The notes under the pieces were generated by a model that saw nothing but the letters and a program-made list of their open reading frames with translations, did no database searches and was not told the DNA's origin. A stretch of DNA of 15,423 nt from positions 1 to 15,423 of the forward strand of contig JAJIRX010000442.1 in assembly GCA_023853785.1 (NCBI GenBank). The letters run 5' to 3'. The position numbers were made by a program, and so were the translations under genes. Positions 1-7,711 of the stretch are shown here, in pieces. The number at the start of each line of letters is the position of its first letter. Position 1 is the first letter of the stretch. The stretch is from Psilocybe azurescens. Lineage: Eukaryota > Basidiomycota > Agaricomycetes > Agaricales > Agrocybaceae.

Positions 1-179
1 TTCGGTATATATGTTTTATCTTTATAAAGATAACATTTTTCCCATTGAATTCCTCTGTTTTCCAGTCGTCAAGGTCGGTTCGTAAGTTCGATGGTCCTTT
101 GCAATAGAGCCTTCAAGACTTCTGCAATATCTGTGTCGAATTCTTCCGAATCAATGATTTTTGTTGTAGTTCGGTGTCA
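1..179 (-). pseudogene. pol: Element A integrase, N-terminal fragment (cut by window edge)
   Basis: After RNase H, the minus strand encodes a linker and then a stretch (WKTEEFNG..., followed by KDKTYIPK in a shifted frame) that matches the start of element B's integrase, WKTENVNS...YYQGRAYIPKDQ. This is the lead-in to the HHCC zinc-binding domain, which itself lies outside the window. At least two frame changes occur, one of them best explained by loss of a T in the run near position 21. No catalytic residue is present here, so activity cannot be judged. Confidence 0.6.
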
Positions 180-760
180 TTAGATTGACGAAAGTTCTTC
201 CGGTAGTAGAGTCACATCTTCATTATCATGGTCTTTGTCTGGTATAAAATCTGGCCTTCGGAGCAAAGCATCAGATTGAATCATTTTTGTTCCGGGCATA
301 TGGATTAGTTTCAGATCGAATTCGGATAGGTATAATGACCATCGAGCTTGCCGTCTGTTCAGGTTTCTTGGGCTTCTGAAGTAGGTCAGGTTCTTGTGGT
401 CAGAATGGATGATCGTTGTATGTTCAGATCCTTGAATGTAGTGTCTCCATTCCTGTAATGCTCGTACAATTGCCAGGGAGTTCTCGGATCGAGATTTCAT
501 AGTTCCTTTCTGTCGCAGAAAAGGTTTTTGAAATGAATGCACATGGTGTCTTTCACCGTTACCATCGAGTTGAGTCAGAACGGCTCCAGATGCATATTTA
601 GAGGCATCGATTCGATTTGAAATGGTTTGCTCGGGTCTGGCATAGAGAGAACCGGTTCTTCTGTGAATCGTCGTTTTTAGTTTGTCAAACGCTCGTTGAG
701 CTGCGTCCGTCCATTCGAATTTCTTGTCCTTCTTAGGAGATCGTTCAGGGTTGTGCCACC
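180..760 (-). pseudogene. pol: Element A RNase H domain of Pol
   Basis: RNase H removes the RNA strand of the RNA/DNA hybrid during reverse transcription. An open frame from about 800 to 180 contains the expected landmarks: RIDASKYASGAVL (first catalytic Asp), ENSLAIVRALQEWRHY (the catalytic Glu region, usually KELLAI), HSDHKNLTYF (second Asp) and RRQARWSLYLSEF, then SDALLRRPDF, the usual end of the domain. Upstream (660-600) the segment between the tether and the first Asp is read in another frame (RFTEEPVLSMPDPSK), so there are at least two compensating single-base changes, one of which looks like a lost G at about 608. At 748-750 a lost C turns the expected QPLND into a TGA stop. The domain is complete apart from these frame breaks. 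Confidence 0.85.
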
Positions 761-1620
761 ATAGAGAACTTCCTGATGAATTTTCGGTAGAAATTTCCAA
801 ATCCCAGGAATCCCCTGACTTGCTTTACTGTGGTGGGTGCGGGCCAGTCTCGGATTCCTTTAAGTTTTGATTGGTCCATGGAGATTCTTCCTTCTTCGAT
901 TATCATTCCCAGATATTCGACTTTTCGTTGTCTGAAGACACATTTTTCTGGTTTGAGGTATAGGTCGTTATCCTTTAGCCTTTGCAGGACAATCCGTTTC
1001 GTATCTTGCCAAATCTTCTTGATTTTCAGCAAAGATTAAGATGTCGTCCATGTAGATAATCACGAATCCTCCAGATATTTCGCCTTCAAACAGCGAATCC
1101 ATCATGGATTGAAAAGTGGCTGGGGAATTGCATAATCCGAAGAACATAACTGTGGGTTCAAAGAGACCTCGATTTGTTTTGAAGGCGGCTTTCCGTTGAT
1201 CTTCCTTTCGAATGCGAACATTGTTGTATCCTTGTCTGATGTCCAGTTTGGTAAAGAATTTCGCTCCTTTGAGTTTGTCCAGTAGATCAGGGATCCGTTG
1301 CAAAGGGTAGGCATTCTTTACTGTCCATTCATTTAGATATCGATAGTCTTGACAAGGTCGCAGTTTTCCATCCTTCTTGGCTACGAAGAAAAAGGGCGAA
1401 GCAATGTCTGATTCTGATCTGACGATATATCCTTTGTCTAGCATTTCTTTAAGAAATTTGTCCTGTTCGATTTGTTCTTCCGGGGTGAGGCTGTAGACCT
1501 TGCATGGTTTTGGTTTGAATTCAGGTTTCAGTTCGATTTTGTGGTCCCAGGGTCTTGAGATGGGAAATCGATCTGCTGCTTTTTGTCAAAAAGTCCAAGA
1601 TAGTCGTGGAGGTCCGGGGA
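761..1620 (-). pseudogene. pol: Element A reverse transcriptase domain of Pol
   Basis: This is the RNA- and DNA-dependent DNA polymerase of the element. The frame from about 1570 to 968 reads RPWDHKIEL, then [54 protein letters not shown] and [10 protein letters not shown]. The catalytic YMDD is encoded at 1054-1043. The thumb and tether follow in a second frame (1032 to 745): [21 protein letters not shown] and [17 protein letters not shown]. The frame change near 980-990 looks like loss of an AC dinucleotide; the break at 1580-1584 is a loss of one A. All core palm motifs are intact, so only the indels disable it, and those may be read errors. Confidence 0.92.
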
Positions 1621-2297
1621 ATAAGTTCTTCCAGAGGCTTAGCAGGTGTCCTATTTTCGTGTTCCATTGCCAGAGTTTGTGAAGCCGTAGTTTTGCGTTG
1701 ATCCATGCCTGGTCCAATTCTTTGGAGTCTTTGGCTTCGATAAAATCTATTACCAAAGTGTTGAAGTCTTCGAGTGGGACGTCCGTGGTGTCTACGATCG
1801 GTTCAGTTTCTTCCAGTTCTTCTTCCACAGTAGTGGTGCGGATAGATTTGGAAACTCTCCATTTAACTTTTCCAGTTTCCCAATCAATGTCGGGGTTTCG
1901 TTTCTGAAGCCAAGGTAGTCCTAGAATAATTTTTTGTCGTCCTAATCCAGAGACAAATAGAATTTCCTTATTCGTTCTGTTCCCGATAGTGAGATTGAGT
2001 TCTACGAAAGTAGAGATTGTTCCTTTCTTGTTGAGAGTTCCGTCTACGTTGTACACCGTGAGGCTCCTCTTCAGGTTTTTGTTCAAGTCCTAGTTTTCTA
2101 GCGTAGTTTTGGTCGATGAATTTTCCACCAGCTCCAGAGTCAATTAGACCCAAGGTTTCCCGACGATTTGTGGCTTTCCATTTTTATGGCAGAGAAAGAA
2201 ATCGGTAAATGCATAGATTTATTCTCAAGTGTAGCCATAAATACAGAATAGATGCCTAATCGTGGAGAGACCGACGTCGATTCGGTTCTCCGTTTAA
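1621..2297 (-). pseudogene. pol: Element A retropepsin-type protease and linker (start of Pol)
   Basis: This is an aspartic protease that processes Gag-Pol. The active-site motif LIDSGAGGKFIDQNYARKLGL is split over the frame starting near 2153, with the catalytic Asp codon at 2141-2139. The fold continues in a second frame (2086 to 1586) with LTVYNVDGTLNKKGTIS, VSGLGRQKIILGLPWLQ (the flap and the conserved ILG-like strand) and NPDIDWETGKVKW. An acidic linker follows (VEEELEETEPIVD, LEDFNTLVIDFI), leading to RT. Pol seems to begin in the -1 frame at the gag stop rather than at an ATG, since residues SVSP, SV and ENK upstream of the first ATG are shared with element B. There are at least five frame breaks, including homopolymer losses at 2153-2158, 1691-1694 and 1616-1619. 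Confidence 0.85.
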
Positions 2298-2303
2298 AAA
2301 TCC
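2264..2303 (-). promoter_or_regulatory. Element A predicted -1 ribosomal frameshift signal at the gag/pol junction
   Basis: The gag frame ends G-GAT-TTT-TAA, with heptamer GGATTTT at 2303-2297 and the stop at 2296-2294. After a 5-nt spacer, a hairpin can form between 2291 and 2264: GGAGA pairs with TCTCC and ACCGA with TCGGT, with one unpaired C and a short loop. The pol frame is reached by slipping back one base. GGAUUUU is a known -1 shift heptamer (red clover necrotic mosaic virus). A single-base loss just downstream breaks the -1 frame in this copy. Confidence 0.65.
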
Positions 2304-3225
2304 TCAGTGTTGTTATCCTCCTCCTGGTTTCCCATCGCCAAACTTGCCAGTTCCTCCCTTTCCTCCATGTTCAACTCCCGGATATGGGCATGAAGGTCCT
2401 TGGGTGTCCATTTTTTCTTCGGCAACTCCTTCGACATGAATGGGTTGTTGTTTTTCTTCTTCTGAGGGCAATCTACTGCGAGATGTCCTGTTTGTTTGCA
2501 TCTGAAACAAGCCCCCTTTTCATAAGGCTCGTTCGTTCCTCGGTGGTCATAACATCAACGTCCATTGCAAAGGGGTCCTTTCTTGGCACGGCTCTGGGAA
2601 TAAATTGCGCATTTGATTGAGACGGGCCTCTTATTGCCATCGCAAGTCGATAGCTCCTATCGAAAGACATGGCTTTGTCATACCATTCTTCGATCTTGGT
2701 GGGCCTCTTCTCAGACTGGATGATCTTCTGTACTAGCGCTGGGTTTAGCGCCGTCTTGAACATCTCAATCAGGAGTTTATTTGCAGTGCTGGAGTCGTTG
2801 GTCATCCCTGCTTCTCCAACCAGTAATTTGAACTTGGTTACTAGTTGTTCAGCGGTCAGGTTCTTTTGTCGAAGCATTTTTAATTTGTCCAATGCATCAA
2901 TGTCTTCTTCTTCTGGCTTGAAGGCCTTCTGGAATTCGTCAATGAATTCTTTGTATGTCGGTAAGTCGATGTCCCCTGTGTCGAGGTTCAGTTTGTTCTG
3001 GACGAATTGTTGTTTCCAGACAACCGCGTTCCCTTCTTGCATGAAAGAGAGCATGAACGCAATTCGCTTCGGTTCAGTGTCATAGACGTCCTTGTTGATC
3101 CCCATATAGAGGATACATTCTTGAAGGAATTTCTTGCTTTTAAACCGTTCGCCGTTGAAGGGCGTGAGGTTTGTTAAGAGAGAGTTCCCTTGTTTTCGGG
3201 TGTCAATAGCCATTTGGTCAGGCAT
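2294..3225 (-). pseudogene. gag: Element A Gag polyprotein with CCHC zinc knuckle
   Basis: Gag is the structural protein that forms the virus-like particle and binds the RNA. I start it at the ATG at 3225-3223 (MPDQMAID), because the minus strand has no ATG at all between the predicted transcription start (3583) and this codon. The frame stays open to 2473. The capsid region contains LTPFNGERFKSKKFLQEC, FMQEGNAVVWKQQF, PTYKEFIDEFQKAFKP and LVTKFKLLVGEAGM, the usual Ty3/gypsy Gag pattern. At 2512-2520 an AAAAGGGGG run seems to have lost one base. In the next frame follow a perfect CCHC knuckle (CFRCKQTGHLAVDC) and a conserved tail WTPKDLHAHIRELN...EDF, ending at TAA 2296-2294. Total about 310 residues, typical for the family. 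Confidence 0.85.
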
Positions 3226-3452
3226 TTGTTCGTTCAGTTCAGAGGTTTCAGAGGGTTCAGAGGCGTCGGTGAAGTATTCTTCTCCTGACAATAGTCCTGG
3301 AGTTTGGGTAGTGGGTTGAACGTCTGATGTAGGTGTTCGTTCACCACTGTCGCCGGTGTTGTAGTTTGCGGAGAAGGTTCCGCTTCGAGATGTCGTGGTG
3401 TCTGGTTCAAGCTCCCAATACTGCTTGTGGACGAAGCAGTATGGTAGAGTGA
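3226..3452 (-). other. Element A untranslated leader, free of ATG
   Basis: This stretch lies between the primer-binding site and the first gag ATG. The gag frame stays open back to near the LTR but has no ATG. Together with U5, the 358 bases from 3583 to 3226 contain no ATG on the sense strand, which suits a scanning ribosome and supports the chosen gag start. Confidence 0.5.
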
Positions 3453-3463
3453 AGCTAGTTCTT
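3453..3463 (-). other. Element A primer-binding site, self-priming type
   Basis: One base inside the 5' LTR the sense strand reads AAGAACTAGCT (3463-3453). It is the exact reverse complement of AGCTAGTTCTT at 3583-3573 in the same LTR, predicted to be the 5' end of the transcript. It does not match the common tRNA-type PBS starting TGG. This matches the Tf1 mechanism, in which the first 11 nt of the RNA fold back and prime. Confidence 0.7.
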
Positions 3464-3572
3464 TTGTTACGATCTCAAGTTAGAATCACGCAGTGTGCGT
3501 AATCTAACCACCAATCGTTTACAAGAACAAGTTCAAGTTCAGAGTAGAGCAGGTTAAGCAGGTTGGATTCTC

Positions 3573-3616
3573 AAGAACTAGCTAAAGAATACAGTAGATG
3601 CTCCCTTGTATAAATA
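3573..3616 (-). promoter_or_regulatory. Element A LTR core promoter: TATA box and predicted transcription start
   Basis: TATTTATA lies at 3616-3609 on the sense strand. The AGCTAGTTCTT sequence needed for self-priming begins at 3583, 26 nt downstream of the 5' base of the TATA box, where RNA polymerase II would be expected to start. The same spacing occurs in element B. Confidence 0.6.
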
Positions 3617-3633
3617 CTATGAACTGTACAGCT

Positions 3634-3814
3634 AGTTGAAACGAGATTGAATGTTCATCAGCAGATGTATATAAGAATAGAAGAAACAGATCAAGTTGAA
3701 ACGAGTTTGAATGTTCATCAGCAGATGTATATAAGAATAGAAGAAACAGATCAAGTTGAAACGAGTTTGAATGTTCATCAGCAGATGTATATAAGAATAA
3801 GAGAAACAGATCAA
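3634..3814 (-). repeat. Three 60-bp tandem repeats in U3 of element A
   Basis: Copies lie at 3634-3693, 3694-3753 and 3754-3813/3814. The segments 3661-3720 and 3721-3780 are identical; the third copy differs slightly at its end (AATAAGAG for AATAGAAG). Each copy holds GTATATAAGAATAG. The LTR of B has one copy at about 9064-9125. The array ends 18 bp upstream of the TATA box in the sense direction, the position of upstream activating elements. Because 60 is a multiple of three, it also gives repetitive, non-genic open frames on both strands. Confidence 0.9.
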
Positions 3815-3956
3815 ACGTTCATCAAAAGATGTATCATAAAAGATGGAAGTGAAAGTAAAGTTCATCAGAGCATACAATGATGTATCAATGATGTGAAAGA
3901 TGACAAAGAAAAGGAAAAGAAAAGAGAAAAGAAAAAGAAAAAGACTTGTCGTAACA

Positions 3957-4095
3957 TTCTTGGGATTTCGGTATTTTTGTTGTGAGGAAAATAGGATCGT
4001 GAGTGTTTTGGGAAAGAGAGTGGACTTGACGCGTTTGATTGAGGGAAAGGAGAGCATGTTGATTGATTGTCGAGTGAGGGAAGATGGTGGTCTTT
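3957..4095 (-). other. Element B 3' untranslated stretch, abutting the LTR of A
   Basis: This stretch follows the Pol stop (TAA 4098-4096). It is C/T- and A-rich on the sense strand and codes for nothing I recognise. A strong polypurine tract, expected just before a 3' LTR, is not evident; the bases before the LTR read CCGAAATCCCAAGAA. Its length fits the usual gap between pol and 3' LTR, but the missing tract favours an insertion of A within this region. Confidence 0.5.
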
Positions 4096-4299
4096 TTACA
4101 GCTTGTGATGTGTTTGGTAAGTCTGTAAGATTTCATTACCGGTTTCTTCAAAAACCGAAGCCAGTTCCCACGTTGCTTCAGTGATCGGATAGTCCTTCCA
4201 TTTGACGTAGTATTGGTATCCTCTTCCTCTTTTTTGATGTTTGAGAATTGTCTCTATTTCCCAATGTTCTTCTTCGTTTAATATCTCTGGTGGCGGTCA
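4096..4299 (-). pseudogene. pol: Element B chromodomain at the C-terminus of Pol
   Basis: The sense strand encodes PPPEILNEEEHWEIETIL, then GRGYQYYVKWKDYP, ATWELASVF and a tail ending HHKL before TAA (4098-4096). The YYVKWKDYP and ATWE segments are the hallmark aromatic-cage motif of chromodomains. In chromoviruses this domain, fused behind the integrase, steers insertion to chromatin carrying specific histone marks, mainly H3K9 methylation. A TGA at 4299-4297 lies just upstream of PPPE in the same frame, so the domain is cut from integrase; a change from CGA is the likely cause. The domain itself has no frameshift. Confidence 0.9.
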
Positions 4300-5477
4300 A
4301 ATGAAATTGGGTCCATGTGTTTCGGTCTCGTGGTATGGATTAAGAAGTGTTGCATGGAATACATCGTGAATGAGCCATCCTTTGGGGAGTTCCAGTCGAT
4401 AAGTTAGGGGTCCTAAGACTTCTTTGATCTTGAAGGGTCCTTCTCATTTTGGTTCCATTTTCTTGTGATAATTTGTCTGTAAATTTGTTGCTTCTAGCCA
4501 AACTCTTTGTCCTTGGATGAACGGTGTGAAGTTCAAGTTTTTCCTTTCAGCCATCCTTGTCCGGGCTAGTTCGTGGGCTGCTAGGGCTTCTTCTCGATCC
4601 TTTTGAAGATACTTCAGTCTTTCTTCTACTGAATGAAACTTGGTGTGTTCGAATGCGGTGGGAATTGCGATGGGGAATATCCAAGAATTAATTCGAATGG
4701 TGTTCTCTGTCTGTCCACATGTCTTCGGGTTATTGTGAGTGAATTTGAGGGTCCCAAGTCATTCGTGCCAGTCTTCTGGGTGAGACAAGCAGTATATGGA
4801 TAGATAGGCTTCGATCTCTTGGTTATATCGTTCTGTTGTTCCGTCTGTTTGAGGGTGATAAGCAGTTGAAAATTTTGATTTTACTCCAAGGAGTTTCATT
4901 AGCTCTTTGAATGATTCAGCGGCAAATCTGGGGTCTCGATCTGATGTGAGGCTGTCTGGTAGTCCAAACCTTTTGTAGAGATTGTCCAGTAAGAGTTTGC
5001 CAGTCTTTTGGCATCCAGTCCTTTCATTCAGCATGGAATAAGGGTAAGTCCTTTTGTGTTCCCGTGATCGGTGATGCTTAGAATTGCATCAAATTCAACT
5101 TCTCCTTGCTTGTCCAGGATCGGTGGAAGGTCTGTAAGGAAGTCCATAGCACTGTCTGCAAAGGGTCAGGCTGACTTTGGTCCAGGTATCGGTATGAATG
5201 ATGGGTTAGAGGGATGTTGATTTATTTTGAACTGTTGGCAGGCGGCACATCCTTTTACATATTGCTTGACAAATAATCGTAATCCTGGCCACCAGTAGTG
5301 TTGTTTTACCAAATTGAATGTTTCTAATTCTCCAGGGTGTCCAGCTGAGTTAGGGTCATGATATGATTTGACTATGTCTTTCCGTAGGGTTTGATCTTTT
5401 GGAATGTAGGCTCGCCCTTGGTAGTATAAGATAGTTTTGCTGTTCACGTTCTCTGTTTTCCATTCTCTGAGGTTGTG
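4300..5477 (-). pseudogene. pol: Element B integrase (HHCC zinc domain, DD35E core)
   Basis: Integrase joins the cDNA ends to host DNA. The N-terminal zinc domain is at 5380-5230 (SYHDPNSAGHPG...HYWWPGL...CAACQQFK). The core has catalytic Asp at 5144-5142 (SAMDFLTDLPP), Asp at 4941-4939 (TSDRDPRF) and Glu at 4833-4831 (TDGTTERYNQEI); 35 residues separate the last two, as in a DD35E core. TDHGNTKGLTLIPC lies between the first two. The C-terminal part is recognisable by HYHK-like and [19 protein letters not shown] motifs (4480-4380). In-frame stops are at 5478, 5166, 4759 and 4444. The stop at 4759 replaces the Trp of the expected EWLGTL. There is also a frame change near 5030. Confidence 0.9.
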
Positions 5478-6165
5478 TCATGCATTTGGTGGTCCTCCTT
5501 CTAATAGGGTTTTCATTGCTTCTGCTGCGTTGTGGTCCAGTTCGTTTGCATTGGCAATTCTTTCCTGTAACTTGGCATCAATTAAGTCAATGAAAAGCTT
5601 TTCTGGAAGTAAGGTGATGTTTTCATTGTCGTGGTCTTCTTCTGGGGTGAAATCGGGCATCTTGAAAGGGTATTGGATTGAATCATTTTGTTTCCAGGTA
5701 GATGTACAAACTTCAGATTGAATTCTGAGACATACAGAGACCAGCGCGCCCTGTCGTTGGTTTAGATTTTGGGCTGATCTGAAATATGTCAGATTCTTGT
5801 GATCTGAATATACAGTAGTCGTGTGTTCTGATCCTTGGATGTAGTGTCTCCATTCCTGTAATGATCTGATTATTCCCAGTAATTCCCTGTTGTAGATTTC
5901 GTAGTTTCTTTTGGTTGGAGAGAACGTTCTTGATATAAATGCGCATGGGTGTCTTTCGCCATTTCCATCCAGTTGAGTAAGGACTGCTCCGGAGGCATAT
6001 TTTGAAGCGTCAGATTCGATTTGAAATGGTTTGGCGGGTCGGGCATCAAGAGTACCGGTTCTGTGAATCGTTTCTTCAGTTCATCAAAGGCAGCTTGAGT
6101 TGTGTCATTCCATAGAAATCCTTTGTCTTTCTTCAGGAGTTCATTTAGAGGTTGAGCTACTTCAG
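5478..6165 (-). pseudogene. pol: Element B RNase H domain of Pol and linker to integrase
   Basis: The frame across roughly 6040-5750 gives IESDASKYASGAVLTQLDGN (first Asp), YNRELLGIIRSLQEWRHYI (Glu), VYSDHKNLTYF (second Asp) and LNQRQ. After a frame change at a G run near 5755 it continues as RWSLYVSEFNLKFVHLPGNK and SRCPDF, then an acidic linker FTPEEDHDNENITLLPEKL. Catalytic residues are kept, so the domain is broken only by indels: a lost C in 6036-6038, an extra G near 5752 and a lost C in 5655-5657. Compared with the usual ALSRRPD end, element B has TLSRCPD. Confidence 0.87.
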
Positions 6166-6966
6166 AGAATTTCCAGATGAATTTTTGGTAGAAGTTCCCA
6201 AAGCCCAGGAACGATCGGACTTGTTTGAGAGTAGTAGGTGCTGGCCAGTCTTGAATTCCTTTGAGTTTTGTTGGATCCATAGAGATTTTTCCTGCTTCAA
6301 CAATCATTCCGAGATATTCCACTTTTCCTTGAGCAAAAAGCATTTTTCCGGTTTGAGATAGAGATCATTTTCTCGGAGTCGTTGTAGAACCATTTTGGTG
6401 TATTTTTCCAATTCCCCTTGATTTTTCGCAAAGATTAGAATGTCGTCCATATAGATGATTACGAAGCATTGTGATATCATGTCTTCGAAGATTGAGTCCA
6501 TCATGGATTGGAAGGTTGCTGGGGAATTGCACATGCCAAAGAACATTACAGTTGGTTCGAAAAGTCCTTGGTTGGTTTTGAATGCTGCTTTCCATTGATC
6601 ACCTTCTTTTATCCTGATGTTGTTGTAGCCCCATCGGATATCTAGTTTGGTGAAGAATTTTGTGCCTTTCAATTTGTCCATAAGTTCCGTAATCCGTGGT
6701 AGTGGGTAAGCGTTCTTGATTGTCCAGTCATTCAGATACCTGTAGTCTTGACAAGGTCTAAGCTTTCCATCTTTCTTTGATACAAAGAAGAAGGGAGATG
6801 CCATAGGTGATTCCGAGGGTCAAATGTATCCTTTGTCCAATTGTTCCTTTGTCCAGGTGTCCAGTTCTGTTTGTTCTGCCGGTGTGATATTGTATGCCTT
6901 GAATTTCTTTGGTATGAATCCTTCTTTTAACTCAATTTTGTGGTCCCATGGTCTTGGTTCCGGGAA
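6166..6966 (-). pseudogene. pol: Element B reverse transcriptase domain of Pol
   Basis: The frame from 6804 to 6304 holds [71 protein letters not shown] and [10 protein letters not shown], with YMDD at 6453-6442. Upstream in the same frame KGYI is followed by TGA (6822-6820) and then PSES; another TGA (6969-6967) replaces the Arg that element A has in AADRFP. The thumb continues in a second frame from 6343 ([30 protein letters not shown]) after loss of a T from the run at 6335-6339. About four residues in five of the core match element A by eye. Confidence 0.92.
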
Positions 6967-7705
6967 TCAGTCTGCCGCTTGTTTATCGAAAAGGTCCATA
7001 TATGATTGATATTCTGGGGGAACGATTTCTTGGAGAGGTCTTGTTGGTTTCTCTGGTTCATATTGTTGGGCCAGCGTCTGTGAGGTCGTGATTTTGGTGT
7101 TAAGCCAAGTTTCTTTTATTTCATCTTCATTTGCATCCCCAATATATCGGATGACTAACGATTCAAATTCCTCCAATGGGTGGGTAGTCTCGATTGTTGG
7201 TGTTTGTTCGTCCGTTTCTTCTTCAATGGTGGTTTGATTTATCGTAGGCCCTTGATGTGGTTTCCAAGTTATCTGTCCGTTCTGCTAGTTGATTCCTGGA
7301 TTCTTTTCCTGTAGCCAAGGGAATCCTAAAATAATTTTCTGTTTTCCTAGCCCAGAGACCAGTACTTGTTCCCGATGGTTCCAGTTTCCAACCTTTTAGG
7401 TCCAGGTCTACAAATGACGAGATGGTTCCTTTCTTGTTCGGGGTTCCGTCTACATTATAAACCCGGATCAGTTTTTCCAAGGGTTGGGTTCTGAGTCCAA
7501 GTTTTTGTGCATAGTTCTGGTCAATGAATTTTCCTCCTGCTCCTGAGTCTAAGAGTGCAGAGGTTTCGACGATTTGTGAGCCATTCTGTTTCTTGGTGGG
7601 GAATGAAACTGGTAAAAGCATAGTTTTATTCTCGATTGTTGCTGTAAGTACAGATTGTATCTTCAGATAAGGAGAGACAGACGTCGTCCTGTTTCTCCAC
7701 TTTAA
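6967..7705 (-). pseudogene. pol: Element B retropepsin-type protease and linker (start of Pol)
   Basis: The -1 frame entered at the gag stop is open from 7705 through the first ATG (7621) and into the protease. LLDSGAGGKFIDQNYAQKLGL carries the catalytic Asp (7549-7547); RVYNVDGTPNKKGTIS follows. Near 7402 one base is lost, and the fold continues in the next frame with VLVSGLGKQKIILGFPWLQ and the flap-distal strand. A TAG at 7287-7285 replaces the Trp expected before QNGQITWK (element A has DWETGKVKW). The acidic linker TTIEEETDEQ and PLEEFESLVIRYIGDANEDE then leads to the RT. Continuous coding upstream of the first ATG argues that Pol is made as a Gag-Pol fusion. Confidence 0.85.
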
Positions 7706-7711
7706 AAATCC
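7671..7711 (-). promoter_or_regulatory. Element B predicted -1 ribosomal frameshift signal at the gag/pol junction
   Basis: The heptamer GGATTTT (7711-7705) is read G-GAT-TTT in the gag frame and is followed at once by TAA (7704-7702). A 6-nt spacer leads to a hairpin at 7698-7671: GGAGA/TCTCC, one A-C mismatch, ACA/TGT, a bulged G, then GAC/GTC around a 3-nt loop. In the -1 frame there is no stop until well inside the protease. Site, stop, spacing and stem are all matched in element A although the stem bases differ. Confidence 0.7.

Larger units (their letters stand above)
1..3956 (-). mobile_element. LTR retrotransposon A, Ty3/gypsy, Tf1/sushi-type chromovirus group, 5' part
   Basis: Read from 3956 down to 1, the order is LTR, self-complementary primer-binding site, Gag with a CCHC knuckle, retropepsin, reverse transcriptase, RNase H and the first codons of integrase. 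This is the order of Ty3/gypsy (Metaviridae), and the primer design places it with Tf1/sushi-like elements. The 3' part (integrase core, any chromodomain, 3' LTR) lies to the left, outside the window. In roughly 3.2 kb of coding sequence I find no in-frame stop caused by substitution, only indels that are nearly all single-base losses in homopolymers. Its RT is clearly similar to, but distinct from, that of element B (about four residues in five by eye), so A and B are separate subfamilies. Placement among Tf1/sushi-like elements is inference; the domain order is seen directly. Confidence 0.9.
3465..3956 (-). repeat. Element A long terminal repeat (492 bp)
   Basis: The LTR has TG...CA ends within an 8-bp terminal inverted repeat, TGTTACGA at 3465 and TCGTAACA ending at 3956. 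On the sense strand, U3 runs from 3956 and starts with a pyrimidine tract (a plus-strand GA-rich tract at about 3904-3943), then come three 60-bp repeats, a TATA box (3616-3609), the predicted start of R (3583) and U5 to 3465. It aligns well with the LTR of B in U3 and around the TATA box but poorly in U5 and is 66 bp longer. It serves as the 5' LTR of A, and it also lies exactly where B's 3' LTR would be expected. Confidence 0.85.

Noticed and set aside
2512..2520. AAAAGGGGG in gag of A as the frameshift site
   Set aside because: It precedes the zinc knuckle, which must be read in every Gag, and B has no such run at that place; a lost base is simpler.
2669..3085. 138-codon plus-strand open frame and other plus-strand frames over gag and pol
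   Set aside because: They lie antisense to recognisable Gag and Pol sequence and have no family motifs.
3634..3814. Repeat array as a CRISPR
   Set aside because: The 60-bp units are contiguous with no spacers and lie in an LTR of a eukaryotic element.
3632..4057. Open frames on both strands with a 20-residue peptide repeated three times
   Set aside because: The periodicity is the 60-bp U3 tandem repeat read in frame; both frames lie in LTR or untranslated sequence and show no independent sign of coding.
3885..4184. Open frames on both strands over 3885-4184
   Set aside because: They span the LTR boundary and antisense of the chromodomain tail; the true frame there ends at TAA 4098-4096.
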